Of a DNA stretch of 64,000 bases, positions 9,743 through 18,545 are shown piece after piece. The stretch's first letter is position 1. The number at the start of each line of letters is the position of its first letter. A program made the translations under genes and the position numbers. Origin of the DNA: Marinagarivorans algicola (lineage in GTDB: Bacteria > Pseudomonadota > Gammaproteobacteria > Pseudomonadales > Cellvibrionaceae); assembly GCF_001292705.1 (NCBI RefSeq), contig NZ_LGAK01000010.1, positions 99,367-163,366 on the forward strand, given 5' to 3'. The notes below the pieces were generated by a model. That model did not search any database. It saw only the letters and a list, made by a program, of their open reading frames with translations, and was not told the origin of the DNA.

Positions 9743-10210
9743 ATGACAAAAACACACTCTAAAGGAGCCACACCTGCAGCGCCCGAGCCTAAAATGATTA
9801 TTGGCAGCCTAGAAACCTGCAACTTGCCCGAATTAGGTATTAATAATTTGGAGATTCGCGTAGACACTGGCGCACAAACATCATCATTACACGTTGACAA
9901 TATCACGCGCCTAAAACAAAACGGCAAACCATTTGTGCAATTTGATATTCACCCAGACATTTATAACATTGATGAGTTAGTTACTTGCTGTACACCTATT
10001 TGTGATATCCGCCGTATTAAATCATCAAATGGGGAGTCACAAGAGCGCTATGTGATTAAGACGCTATTGGAGCTGGGCGAACAAAGCTGGCCCATAGAAA
10101 TCACTTTGACCGATCGCTCTGACATGAGCTACTTGATGCTATTTGGCCGTGAAGGCATGAGCCATAAAGTCCTCGTCGACCCCTCCCAAACCTTTATGCT
10201 CAGTAGCTAA
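9743..10210 (+). CDS. ATP-dependent zinc protease family, RimB-like retropepsin
   Basis: 155 aa. It contains the retropepsin-type active-site motif DTGAQTSSLH (Asp at residue 41), and VLVDPSQTFML at the C-terminus is family-typical. In Pseudomonas the homologous RimB works with RimK as a protease acting on glutamylated product (established). Here it closes the rimK run, 72 bp after the AstE-like gene. 'ATP-dependent zinc' is the historical name; the visible catalytic motif is aspartic. Confidence 0.85.
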   Translation: MTKTHSKGATPAAPEPKMIIGSLETCNLPELGINNLEIRVDTGAQTSSLHVDNITRLKQNGKPFVQFDIHPDIYNIDELVTCCTPICDIRRIKSSNGESQERYVIKTLLELGEQSWPIEITLTDRSDMSYLMLFGREGMSHKVLVDPSQTFMLSS

Positions 10211-10306
10211 ATAAAGCCCACCTACAAGAAGTCATCCTTGCGCGATCTAGAGCCAAGGATGGCAACCACATATACAACAGCTGATGACAAGCACTATCAT
10301 TAAAAG

Positions 10307-10425
10307 ATAACTATTCAGAAGCACCGAAATTGGGCATGTAAAAATCATTGCGCTGATATGCCCAGAAAATAATCCATCATCAACACCCTATCCAATGAAA
10401 TTTTTCAGCTTGGCTGAATAGTTAC
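10307..10425 (+). repeat. Short inverted-repeat element, copy A (119 bp)
   Basis: Begins ATAACTATTCAG and ends CTGAATAGTTAC, so the 12-bp ends are inverted repeats with one mismatch. The right half (ATGCCCAGAAAATAATCCAT, then CAGCTTGGCTGAATAGTTAC) matches copies C and D closely. It lies between the convergent RimB-like gene and the minus-strand coiled-coil gene. No direct repeats flank this copy. Confidence 0.85.
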
Positions 10426-10496
10426 CCCAATATTTACATAATTGTTTGCGGCGCGGTCGAGCCGTTGACTAAAGCACTTAGGCTCTACTCATCTTA

Positions 10497-10907
10497 TCAC
10501 TGTGAATTTAATTGCTGCGCAGCGCGGTCATAGGCTTGATTTTGCCTATCGCGCGCACGATTCAGGGCGTCTCGCTTGCGATTAAGTTCATCGCGTTGTT
10601 GGTTGCTACGCTGTTCAATACGCTGACCTTCTAAATCTAACTCGCGCATTTGCCGATTAAAATCTTGCTGCATGGCTTCGCGCTCACGATTCAAGCGTTC
10701 GTGCGCACGCTGCCTGTTACGCTCACGTTCACGCTGTGAAAATTGCTCATCATAATCAGGTTCGGTATGCTGCCAACGTGGCTCCTCAAGTGGCTGGTGA
10801 TCGTTAGCTGACGCGCCTGCACCCCCAGTAGCTGCCGCTGTAATAATGATCACTCTAAGCCAGTGAGCAGGTATTTTTGGAGATATCATCATAATCAAAA
10901 CTCTCAT
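10497..10907 (-). CDS. Small exported charged coiled-coil protein, unknown
   Basis: 136 aa. A hydrophobic N-terminus with an AxA-type cleavage region (residues ~15-34, ...GGAGASA) is followed by a highly charged Arg/Glu/Gln-rich helix of ~95 residues (RERERNRQRAHERL, RKRDALNRARDRQNQAYDRA). This is consistent with an extended coiled coil. There is no cysteine or catalytic motif, and no family is recognised. Low-complexity composition limits homology inference. Confidence 0.65.
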   Translation of the reverse strand: MRVLIMMISPKIPAHWLRVIIITAAATGGAGASANDHQPLEEPRWQHTEPDYDEQFSQRERERNRQRAHERLNREREAMQQDFNRQMRELDLEGQRIEQRSNQQRDELNRKRDALNRARDRQNQAYDRAAQQLNSQ

Positions 10908-10989
10908 TATTTAGATCGTAGGCCCTTAAGTTATGACAAAACAGGGCGATGTATTATAAAAATGTCAGCTCTCACCCTATAAAAACAAG

Positions 10990-11066
10990 GTAACTCTCAA
11001 CCAAACTGAAAACCCCCTCCTGATAGGGTGCTGACGGATTATTGACCGGGCGTTTAAGCGTCGGCC
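10990..11066 (-). repeat. Decayed partial copy E of the inverted-repeat element
   Basis: Starts GTAACTCTCAACC and continues CTGATAGGGTGCTGACGGAT and GGGCGTTTAAGCGTCGG. This aligns with the first ~77 bp of copy D as read on the plus strand, with scattered changes. The other terminus is missing. It lies 135 bp upstream of the cold-shock gene. Confidence 0.65.
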
Positions 11067-11201
11067 CTACCCATATAAGCACGCACATAATAGCGCCAGT
11101 GTCATTGTGCCGTCATATTTTGGCGCTACCGTAACTTATAACGAGTCGCAATTATGCACCTTGTCATATAAAAACAGCTTAACAAAGGTCTAATTATTCC
11201 A

Positions 11202-11411
11202 ATGTCAGATAAAATTACCGGAAGCGTCAAATGGTTTAACGAAAGCAAAGGCTATGGCTTTATTAGTCGTGATAACGGAGCCGATTTGTTTGTGCATTTT
11301 AGTAGTATTCAAGGCACTGGTTTTAAAACACTAAAAGAAGGGCAGGCGGTCACTTTTACCGAGGGTGTAGGCCAAAAAGGCCCACAAGCAGAAAATGTAG
11401 AGCCAGTCTAA
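11202..11411 (+). CDS. Cold-shock domain protein (CspA family)
   Basis: 69 aa, a single cold-shock domain. The RNP1 motif KGYGFISRD and RNP2 motif DLFVHFSSI bind single-stranded RNA/DNA. Members act as RNA chaperones or antiterminators. Sequence similarity does not tell which Csp paralogue this is, nor whether it is cold-induced. A rho-independent hairpin follows at 11494. Confidence 0.93.
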   Translation: MSDKITGSVKWFNESKGYGFISRDNGADLFVHFSSIQGTGFKTLKEGQAVTFTEGVGQKGPQAENVEPV

Positions 11412-11493
11412 CTCTTGCTAAACAAGCGTACAGCAATCGCTGACTGACTCTTAAGTGATTTAACAGTCAGAGCCTGATAAATGCGGGCACAAA

Positions 11494-11518
11494 AAAACCG
11501 ACTGCGAAAGTCGGTTTT
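11494..11518. terminator. Bidirectional rho-independent terminator
   Basis: Arms AAAACCGACT and AGTCGGTTTT enclose a GCGAA loop, with A- and T-runs on both sides. It sits between the cold-shock gene (+) and the convergent coiled-coil gene (-), so it can serve both. Confidence 0.85.
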
Positions 11519-11577
11519 TAAGTTGATTGACGATACATTATAGAGACCTTAACAGCGAGTCTATCGCTGCGCTCTTA

Positions 11578-12633
11578 TCAGTCTAATAATGATTTTTTAA
11601 AGGTCACAAACCGTGGCGATTCGGGATTACTCATATCATATAAAAAGACAAATTCTTGCCCCAAGCCCGCTTTTGAAACTTTGACTTGGTAGGTACGGCC
11701 AGCCACCCGAAAACGTGAAGAGGCTTGATGAATTACAGCGTCAGCACGGTATTGCTGAGCACCTAAATATTTGAACATACCGTAATCGGTACCATCGGCG
11801 CCACGCAAAAACAAATTGACGCCACTGCTGCCGCCCGCACCACCAGACGCTAGCTTCGCTTGCATCCGTTGCATCTCAGCTTTGGCGCGTGCGCGTGCAC
11901 TTTGTGTATCATCTTCAGCCATGACATCTTCAGCCGCAACCTTAGTGCTGGTACCTTTTGCTTGCGCCAATGCTAACTCGGCAGTTTGCGCACGCTCTAT
12001 AGCAGATGTTGCACGCTCCTCAGCTTGCTCACGCTTTTCAGTTTCATTAAGTGCCACCTGTCTCAAGCGGTCATTTTCACGCTGTAAAGTTTCTAAGCGA
12101 CGCTGTAGTAGTTCTTCGCGCGCGAGCACTTCACTCTTAAGGTTTTGTGTATTTTGCTCTGTATTTTGGGCTTGGCGCGTTTTATTGACGCTGCTATTGA
12201 GTTTAGCAAGCTCACTTTTTAGCGCACCTAATTTAGACACGAGCTCCTCTTCTTTGGCTTCTAGGCGAACGACCGAAGAGATGCGCGATTTAATGCTTAA
12301 GTCTGCTAGCTCAATGCGCTGCTCGGCATTGCGTAAAAACTGCTCGTTTTCAGGGGTCGGCGCAGAGGTATAACGCTCTTGCGCTTGCTTGAGTTCTTTT
12401 TGTTTTTGCGCTAGGTCATTTTCGTAAGCTTTGAGCTTGTCTTGTGAGGCTTGGCGGCGTAATTTAGCAAAGCCAATTTCTTTCTCTAAGTACTCGGCTT
12501 CTTGCTTTTTATCCTCGAGCTGCTGGCCAAGCTCTGTTGCGGTAATTTGTGCGTGAGCGGTTACATTGACTAGCCCAAATGCAATCGCAACACAAAGCAG
12601 TGCCTTCTTTAATTTATTCATAATAATCTTCAT
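11578..12633 (-). CDS. Periplasmic long coiled-coil protein, unknown
   Basis: 351 aa; an alternative start at the internal ATG 12621 is about equally good. A signal peptide ends near AHA-Q (residue ~28). Residues ~30-235 are continuous Glu/Lys/Gln/Ala heptads (coiled coil), followed by a Gly/Ser linker. A compact C-terminal domain of ~80 residues has alternating strands (NLFLRGADGTDYGMFKYLG, SRFRVAGRTYQVKV, FVFLYDM). It resembles an envelope adaptor or scaffold in shape only; no family is recognised. It is transcribed toward the shared terminator at 11494. Confidence 0.7.
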   Translation of the reverse strand: MKIIMNKLKKALLCVAIAFGLVNVTAHAQITATELGQQLEDKKQEAEYLEKEIGFAKLRRQASQDKLKAYENDLAQKQKELKQAQERYTSAPTPENEQFLRNAEQRIELADLSIKSRISSVVRLEAKEEELVSKLGALKSELAKLNSSVNKTRQAQNTEQNTQNLKSEVLAREELLQRRLETLQRENDRLRQVALNETEKREQAEERATSAIERAQTAELALAQAKGTSTKVAAEDVMAEDDTQSARARAKAEMQRMQAKLASGGAGGSSGVNLFLRGADGTDYGMFKYLGAQQYRADAVIHQASSRFRVAGRTYQVKVSKAGLGQEFVFLYDMSNPESPRFVTFKKSLLD

Positions 12634-12837
12634 TCAGGCCTTTAATCGGCAGTTTATGTATCCGCAGTTATTGTACAGTAAGGTAATAAACCTCAACGTG
12701 TCAAACATCGAATGTACATATTAGTATGTTGGGTTTGGTCACATTTGCCAGTAATCGCTGCACTATTTTACGTAATTTACGCCTAAATCCACTGCGTACC
12801 GGCAAGGCACCAACCTGCGCCCATGCACAATTTTGAC

Positions 12838-13548
12838 CTAGCTTGGCGGGTCAATACGCCCCGAGTCAGACGTATTCACTCGAAACCAACCGGCTATAGA
12901 ATAGCGATCGCGCGTCGCTGGTAGCACCTCGTGCGGAAACTCTTCGCTCAAAAATACGACAACTTTAGCAAAACTAGGCACAACTTGAATACCCTTTTGA
13001 TCCTCGCGATCACGATAGAGCACAAGCTCACCTCCGCAGGCCTCATCCCAATCACGATTTAAGTAAACCACTAAGGACACTGTGCGGCTCGCTTGCCCTT
13101 TAAAGGCATCAATATGGCGCCTATAAAAGTCACCTGCACGATAGTGCGCAAAATGACTCTCAAAAGAAAACAACCCCAAAAATAATCGCCTATTGAGCGC
13201 CTGCTGTAGTTGCTCAGCCCACTTTAACCACTCACCATCAACACTCACATCAGCGCTATCAAGCCAGCGAATACGATCACTGCGCACAGCTTGGTTATGC
13301 TGATGACTCTCGTGCCTACCAATACCTGCACGCTCGAATGCTTCTGGGGGTAAGCTTGTCATACGAGCATGTAATTTTTTGGCTAACGCCAATGGCAATG
13401 CATTAGCTTGTACACTAAAGCCGTGCAGGTAAACCTCTGTAGCAATAGCATCAAAGCGCGCACTATCAACATAGGTATTATCAACATGGGTATTATCAAA
13501 ACTAGCCTCACTGCGGCTAGCACTATCAAAACAAGAAGAACGTGACAT
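12838..13548 (-). CDS. 2-oxoglutarate/Fe(II)-dependent oxygenase (prolyl 4-hydroxylase-like)
   Basis: 236 aa. The double-stranded beta-helix core shows the iron triad: YRRHIDAF (HxD), later EEFPHEVLP (distal His), and RDRYSIAGWF with the 2-oxoglutarate-binding Arg. Family members hydroxylate proteins or small molecules; the substrate is unknown. The first ~35 residues (Ser/Asp/Val-rich, with NTHVDNTYVD) are encoded by short near-tandem DNA repeats (13460-13510). They look like a lineage-specific extension. Confidence 0.85.
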   Translation of the reverse strand: MSRSSCFDSASRSEASFDNTHVDNTYVDSARFDAIATEVYLHGFSVQANALPLALAKKLHARMTSLPPEAFERAGIGRHESHQHNQAVRSDRIRWLDSADVSVDGEWLKWAEQLQQALNRRLFLGLFSFESHFAHYRAGDFYRRHIDAFKGQASRTVSLVVYLNRDWDEACGGELVLYRDREDQKGIQVVPSFAKVVVFLSEEFPHEVLPATRDRYSIAGWFRVNTSDSGRIDPPS

Positions 13549-13614
13549 AAATACCCTAGCACATTAAACACAAATAAGAGCTGAGTTATACCTGCAATCA
13601 CTAGGTAGCTCAAC

Positions 13615-13812
13615 CTATTCACCATCGTCATCATCAATAATACTCAAGGATAAAAATGATAGTCCAGCCAAACAAAAAATCTGCATGCCCAACGGCATAA
13701 AGAAAATAATCGCACCACTGTATATCCACAAGTCGCGCACATACCTTTTGCGCTCACCATCACTGTGCGCTTGACAGCGCCGGTGCTCATCGCTGTTTTT
13801 TTTGTTACCCAT
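13615..13812 (-). CDS. Small membrane protein, unknown
   Basis: 65 aa from ATG 13812, chosen because AAGGGGGG lies about 5 nt upstream. A longer frame opens at 13884 without such a site. A charged N-terminus (MGNKKNSDEHRRCQ) is followed by hydrophobic residues ~32-58 that could span the membrane once or twice, then an acidic tail DDDDGE. No family is recognised. Confidence 0.5.
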   Translation of the reverse strand: MGNKKNSDEHRRCQAHSDGERKRYVRDLWIYSGAIIFFMPLGMQIFCLAGLSFLSLSIIDDDDGE

Positions 13813-13929
13813 GTCGCCCCCCTTAATGCTAAGACTCAAGCAGGCTAAGCGCTTAAATGTCGCCATCACCTGAAGTGTAGTCATAACCTAAGCGGTAGCC
13901 ATCACATCAACCAAAGTAAAGCCTGAGTA

Positions 13930-14514
13930 TCAACATTTATGGACTTTAAACCACAAACCCGCAATCATTAAACTCGCGGTATGCAGTAACGGGGCATCCA
14001 GATGTGCAAGAAACTGCTTTGCCGATAACTTAACAACGCGAATATCTTCGCTCTCAGCCGCAACACCATGTATGCCCTCTACTTGGGTAGCATCGATTTG
14101 AGCATAAAAGAGGGTTGTCTTCTCGGTACAAGCCCCTACCGAGCCAAAGTAATTCCCGATAAATTCTAGCTCGCCCACCTGCGCACCGCTTTCTTCTTCT
14201 GCCTCTCTGCGGGCAACATCCTCCAAACTCTCCTCTGGCTCGACCATGCCTGCCACCAATTCGGTAAGCCAAGGGTTGTCCTCATGTATAGCGCCCGCCC
14301 TAAATTGCTCAACTAATACAATTTCATCTCTCGTAGGATCGTGTAATAGTACCGCCACCGCATGGCCGCGCTCCATGACTTCACGCACCACAGGCTGGCT
14401 CATGCCCCCTCGATGTAAACTGTGCTGTAAAGTGTATCTATTGAGCTTTAAAAAACCGCTATATAAGCTCTTTTTATTTAGTACGGTAAATTTTTTATTA
14501 TTCACGCCATTCAC
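13930..14514 (-). CDS. nudF: NUDIX hydrolase, ADP-ribose pyrophosphatase
   Basis: Cleaves ADP-ribose to AMP and ribose-5-phosphate. 194 aa. The NUDIX box runs from Gly89 to Gly110 with REAEEESG intact, preceded by the NudF-type VLVEQFRAGA. The start is GTG 14514, with AGGAG 7 nt upstream. It lies about 100 bp downstream of a NadD-like gene on the same strand, so both may act in NAD turnover. Confidence 0.88.
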   Translation of the reverse strand: MNGVNNKKFTVLNKKSLYSGFLKLNRYTLQHSLHRGGMSQPVVREVMERGHAVAVLLHDPTRDEIVLVEQFRAGAIHEDNPWLTELVAGMVEPEESLEDVARREAEEESGAQVGELEFIGNYFGSVGACTEKTTLFYAQIDATQVEGIHGVAAESEDIRVVKLSAKQFLAHLDAPLLHTASLMIAGLWFKVHKC

Positions 14515-14613
14515 AATCGGGCTCCTTTAATATTGGCTAACAACTCAGTAGCTTTCAAAATCATAATGGGGGCTTTATTACCACGAATTACCCAATTCTG
14601 ACATAGGGGCGGG

Positions 14614-15174
14614 CTAGCTCGCACCACACGTACCAATAGTATTTACAAAATTAAAATACGGCTGCACGACAACGGCCGGACAAGCGCTTTCCGGTGGGTA
14701 TTGCCCCTGTTCAATAATCGCCCGAATAGCGGTACTGCGTATAGACTTTTGCTCTTTGGCAACCCAACGCCCCCAGCGCAAGTCAATATCTTCACTTTTA
14801 TAAAACTTGGCCCACGTAGCCGCTGCAGCATTATCTGGCCCTACCACAAATGTTAATGTACTACGGGGCTCTATGACCTCTATGGCTTCAAGTACATCAA
14901 AGGTATAAATAGGGACACCAAAAGGTTTTTGCGCAGCAATTTTTTGTTCAATATCACTGACCTCAACACGCGCGCCCCAGCCTGCATACACCCTCAGCGC
15001 CTCAACCATCGCAAGCCTTAAAGTAAAAGGAGCCATTTTTTTGCCAAATGCATGGGCAAAACTGGGCACCAATATAACGCGATCAAATAAAGTCAGTGCC
15101 TGCTCAACAACATTTGCATGCCCCATATGCGGCGGGTTAAAAGCCGAACCCAATACTGCAATTCGATGACTCAT
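14614..15174 (-). CDS. NadD/NadR-like nucleotidyltransferase (nicotinate/nicotinamide mononucleotide adenylyltransferase)
   Basis: 186 aa. The nucleotidyltransferase motif GSAFNPPHMGH lies at residues 9-19, and the C-terminal SIRSTAIR matches the ISSTxIR motif. It probably adenylylates NMN or NaMN to NAD or its precursor. This is a divergent, shorter member rather than a certain housekeeping nadD. AGGAAG precedes the ATG. It pairs with nudF downstream. Confidence 0.78.
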   Translation of the reverse strand: MSHRIAVLGSAFNPPHMGHANVVEQALTLFDRVILVPSFAHAFGKKMAPFTLRLAMVEALRVYAGWGARVEVSDIEQKIAAQKPFGVPIYTFDVLEAIEVIEPRSTLTFVVGPDNAAAATWAKFYKSEDIDLRWGRWVAKEQKSIRSTAIRAIIEQGQYPPESACPAVVVQPYFNFVNTIGTCGAS

Positions 15175-15249
15175 GTTTAGTACTTCCTATGCGCTTGATT
15201 ACCACTTAGCTCTCACTCTCGCAGATGTAACAACTGCTCTGCAATAGCT

Positions 15250-16932
15250 CTAACTCATATGGCGCTGCTGGCGCTGTAATGATTTGTTTTTACTCACAGG
15301 CTCTACATGCTGCACCGCATACAAATTAAGCCCCTCAAATACGCTCTTTAATTTTGATGCGCTATAGTCTTCTTTTAATTTAGAAATCACCAAGGCATGC
15401 TTTTCAGGAAACAAGGCTTCTATCGCCTGCGAAAAAAACTCATAAAGCTTTTTAAGGCTAATATTATGGCTTTGCCCTGTTTTATCATAAATCCATTGTG
15501 TGATGGCCATAAACTCATCAAATGGTTTATCTGATAAGACGTGAGGCAGGGTATATTTAAATCGCCCTGAGTTACCAATCATATCCCAGTAGCGCGCAAA
15601 GCGATTGATTTTTTGCATTGTCGAAAATCCGACCCTATCAGTACTTAATATATTAAACGGTGGCAATGGATTGAAGCGTAAATCAAAAGCTTTGGTATGC
15701 CGAATAATAGGACTGCCCTTTAAACGCTTTAATATACCCAATTGTATTTCATGAGGACGGCAATGATATAACTGATTAAAGCTCTCTTTAAAGGAATCGA
15801 ATGTTTCACCGGGCAGCCCAAAAATAAGATCAGCATGGATATGCGCAGAGGTATTATCTCTAAGCCAGATCAAATTATCTTTTGATTTAGTGTTGTTTTG
15901 CTTGCGACTAATATTTGCTTGTACTTCGGTATTAAAAGTTTGTATACCCACCTCAAATTGCAGACTCCCCACGGGGAATTGCGCCAGTAATACTTTTAAT
16001 TTATCGGGTAAATGATCAGGTACAACTTCAAAGTGCAGATAAAGATCATCCGTCATTCTCTCTAAAAAAAACTGCATTATTTTTATTGTAGTTTTGATAT
16101 TTAAATTAAAAGTTCTATCAATAAACTTAAAATTACGTGCACCTCGTTGATACAGAATTTCCATCTGCTCAAGAAATGACTCTAATTCGAATGGCGTAGA
16201 GGTGGTATCTAAAGCTGACAAACAAAATTCACATTTAAACGGACAACCACGCGATGCCTCGACATAGAGCAAACGATTTTTTAAATCGTCATCGGTATAA
16301 TATTGATAAGGCAATGCTATGTCTTTTAATGGTATTGGCTTTGATTTAAGTATTTTTTGATCTGGCGCTGCATCATTGATAATACTCTTACACAGCGCAT
16401 AAAAACTAATATCTGCAGGCCCAGTTAATACATAATCAGCGCAGTTAACAATCGCTTGATCCTGCGTTTCATAGCTCACCTCTGGACCACCCAAAATAAT
16501 TTTAATCTCAGGGGCAATCACTTTTAATAAATTAACAACATCGGTAGTTTCACTAATATTCCATATATATACACCAAAACCAATAATATCAGGCTTAGAA
16601 GCTAATATTTGCTCAACAATATCCATTGCACGGGTTTGTATAATAAACTCTTTTATTTCACAAAAAGCTTGCAACTCTTTGAGATTAGCATAAAGATAAC
16701 GCAAGCCAAAACTGGTATGAAAAAAGCGAGCATTGAGCGTAGATAGCACAATTTTCGGCGCATCTTGATCTATACGATGGCTCGCGGGTACACGCTGACC
16801 AACAGTGTCAGGCTTTATTACTTCTTCACAAACCTCTTGTAAAGAAATATCTTGCGCTAACGGTATCTGTACAGCTACATATTCGGAATGGTATTCGGGA
16901 TGCTTGCTTTGCTCGGCCATACGGAGTGACAC
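15250..16932 (-). CDS. B12-binding domain/radical SAM protein with DUF4080-like C-terminus
   Basis: 560 aa. The N-terminal ~60-200 region looks like a cobalamin-binding Rossmann domain (IVLSTLNARFFHTSFGLRYL, DIIGFGVYIWN, IILGGPEVS). The radical SAM cluster motif is C230-x3-C234-x2-C237. A TIM-barrel and a C-terminal helical segment follow (FFSQAIEALFP...), resembling DUF4080. The reaction is unknown. It begins with GTG at 16932; ATG 16920 is an alternative. It stands alone between the NadD-like gene and a long spacer. Confidence 0.82.
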   Translation of the reverse strand: MSLRMAEQSKHPEYHSEYVAVQIPLAQDISLQEVCEEVIKPDTVGQRVPASHRIDQDAPKIVLSTLNARFFHTSFGLRYLYANLKELQAFCEIKEFIIQTRAMDIVEQILASKPDIIGFGVYIWNISETTDVVNLLKVIAPEIKIILGGPEVSYETQDQAIVNCADYVLTGPADISFYALCKSIINDAAPDQKILKSKPIPLKDIALPYQYYTDDDLKNRLLYVEASRGCPFKCEFCLSALDTTSTPFELESFLEQMEILYQRGARNFKFIDRTFNLNIKTTIKIMQFFLERMTDDLYLHFEVVPDHLPDKLKVLLAQFPVGSLQFEVGIQTFNTEVQANISRKQNNTKSKDNLIWLRDNTSAHIHADLIFGLPGETFDSFKESFNQLYHCRPHEIQLGILKRLKGSPIIRHTKAFDLRFNPLPPFNILSTDRVGFSTMQKINRFARYWDMIGNSGRFKYTLPHVLSDKPFDEFMAITQWIYDKTGQSHNISLKKLYEFFSQAIEALFPEKHALVISKLKEDYSASKLKSVFEGLNLYAVQHVEPVSKNKSLQRQQRHMS

Positions 16933-17503
16933 ACCTATAAGAATAATGCCGCCATTATACGACGCTTGTTACAGTTATTCAGCAAGCTTCATCGTGCGCT
17001 GGCAATCGCGTGCAATGCCTGTCGCCCCCAAACACGTGCATCGTCGCCGCGAGCGATTCATAATTGCCAAGTAACGGCACCATCTTTTAATTGGCATTGC
17101 GAATGCTTATCCACAATAACGGTGATTTTTTAGTTTTAATAAAAAACGACGCCCACTGAGTACAGTGTGTACTCAACAATCAACACAACTACGAGGCAAA
17201 ATAAATACCACGCCTACTACAAAAGCAACCGCTGAAGCCTCCAAATTCACCATACATTACCAGCTAAGCGTGCAAAAATCGTTCTCATGAAAAGAAAACA
17301 CAGATAAAGACTATCGGGTCAAACATTAATGAAGGCTCATTGTGCGGTACACTAGGCAACTATAACCCGCACAAAAACCAAGCACTTGATGATGTTGATT
17401 GCAAACAGTCAGTTTATTAGCGTGCTTTGTGCGGCAACCAATACATTTTAACCACCAACAATACATTTTAACACCAACATAAGTCAGGATTAAAAAGGGC
17501 TAT
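16933..17503. other. Intergenic region, no gene seen
   Basis: 571 bp between divergent genes. It contains one isolated TTATCCACA (17107-17115). There is also a ~20-bp near-tandem duplication around 17439-17479 (two copies of CAATACATTTTAAC) just before the M14 peptidase gene. No ORF with a credible ribosome site was found. Confidence 0.5.
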
Positions 17504-18421
17504 ATGAGCAGAGAAATCTATCCAATCGGCACTCCGGGTAAAGCTTGGGGCGAAACCGAAAAAGCGCAATGGTTGGCCAACCAATCAGTAAAGCGGGAGT
17601 ATAAAATTGAGGTACTCGATAAAATTATGCCGTTACAAAAGCAATATGATATCGTGCAGTACGGCGCCTTACCCTACGATGAAAACCGTTATCCACTATA
17701 TGCCATTAAAACCAAAAACTGGAACCCATCACTGCCTAATATCATGGTCACAGGGGGTGTACACGGTTATGAAACAAGCGGGGTACAAGGCGCCATTGAG
17801 TTTGTTCACACTGAACTTTCTCGCTATCAAGCTCACTTCAACTTTATTGTACTGCCGTGTATTAGCCCGTGGGGATACGAGACTATCAACCGCTGGAACC
17901 CTCTCGCCCTAGACCCTAATCGCTCTTTTTATGTTGACTCGCCCGCCCCTGAATCTGCACAAGCGATGGCTTACATTCAGTCACTAGGCATTGATCTGTT
18001 GGCGCATTTTGATTTACATGAAACCACCGATACCGATAATTCTGAATTCAGGCCGGCACTCGACGCCCGAGACGGTACGCAGAGTCAAATCTGGGCGATT
18101 CCCGATGGCTTTTACGGCGTCGGCGACTCATCAAACCCGCAACCAGCATTTCAGAAAGCCATTATCGATGCGGTAGAAAAAGTTACCCATATCGCTCCCC
18201 CCGACCCTGACGGGAAGTTAATAGGTGCAAAAATAGAGCAAAAAGGCGTAATTAACTACGATAAACGAAAGCTCTTTTTATGCGGTGGTTTTGCAGGTGG
18301 GGAGTTTGTGACAACCACCGAGGTGTACCCCGATAGCCCTCGCGCTAACGCACAAAATTGCACATTAGCACAAGTAGCCGTGATTACTGGCGGGCTAGAT
18401 TATATATTGAGTCAAAATTAA
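17504..18421 (+). CDS. M14-family metallocarboxypeptidase
   Basis: 305 aa, cytoplasmic (no signal peptide). Zinc ligands are H87 and E90 (GGVHGYET) and H172 (FDLHETTD). A plausible catalytic Glu is E273 in TTEVYPDSP. It matches the M14-like/AspA-AstE fold; the substrate is unknown. It ends one base before inverted-repeat element copy B and is convergent with uvrC. Confidence 0.82.
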   Translation: MSREIYPIGTPGKAWGETEKAQWLANQSVKREYKIEVLDKIMPLQKQYDIVQYGALPYDENRYPLYAIKTKNWNPSLPNIMVTGGVHGYETSGVQGAIEFVHTELSRYQAHFNFIVLPCISPWGYETINRWNPLALDPNRSFYVDSPAPESAQAMAYIQSLGIDLLAHFDLHETTDTDNSEFRPALDARDGTQSQIWAIPDGFYGVGDSSNPQPAFQKAIIDAVEKVTHIAPPDPDGKLIGAKIEQKGVINYDKRKLFLCGGFAGGEFVTTTEVYPDSPRANAQNCTLAQVAVITGGLDYILSQN

Positions 18422-18422
18422 C

Positions 18423-18506
18423 GTAACTATTCAGAGATACCGCAATTGGGCACTGATGAATCAGTGTCCTAGCTGGTGAATTTTTTCGGTTTGGCTGAAT
18501 AGTTAC
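18423..18506 (+). repeat. Short inverted-repeat element, copy B (84 bp)
   Basis: Perfect 12-bp ends GTAACTATTCAG and CTGAATAGTTAC, with internal GGGCACTGATGAATCAGTGTCC forming a hairpin. Flanks are AAATTAAC (18415-18422) and AAGTTAAC (18507-18514), a 7/8-bp direct repeat consistent with a target duplication. It sits exactly between the convergent M14 and uvrC genes. Confidence 0.9.
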
Positions 18507-18545
18507 AAGTTAACACACTAAAAATCACGTAGTAGCTAACACCCG

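Noticed and set aside
13383..13637. Hydrophobic 84-codon frame on the minus strand overlapping the 2OG oxygenase N-terminus
   Set aside because: Leu/Val/Ile-rich translation arises from the short DNA repeats of the oxygenase gene in another frame.
16960..17060. Arg-rich short frame on the minus strand (around 28 codons)
   Set aside because: Too short, no ribosome site, no family match.
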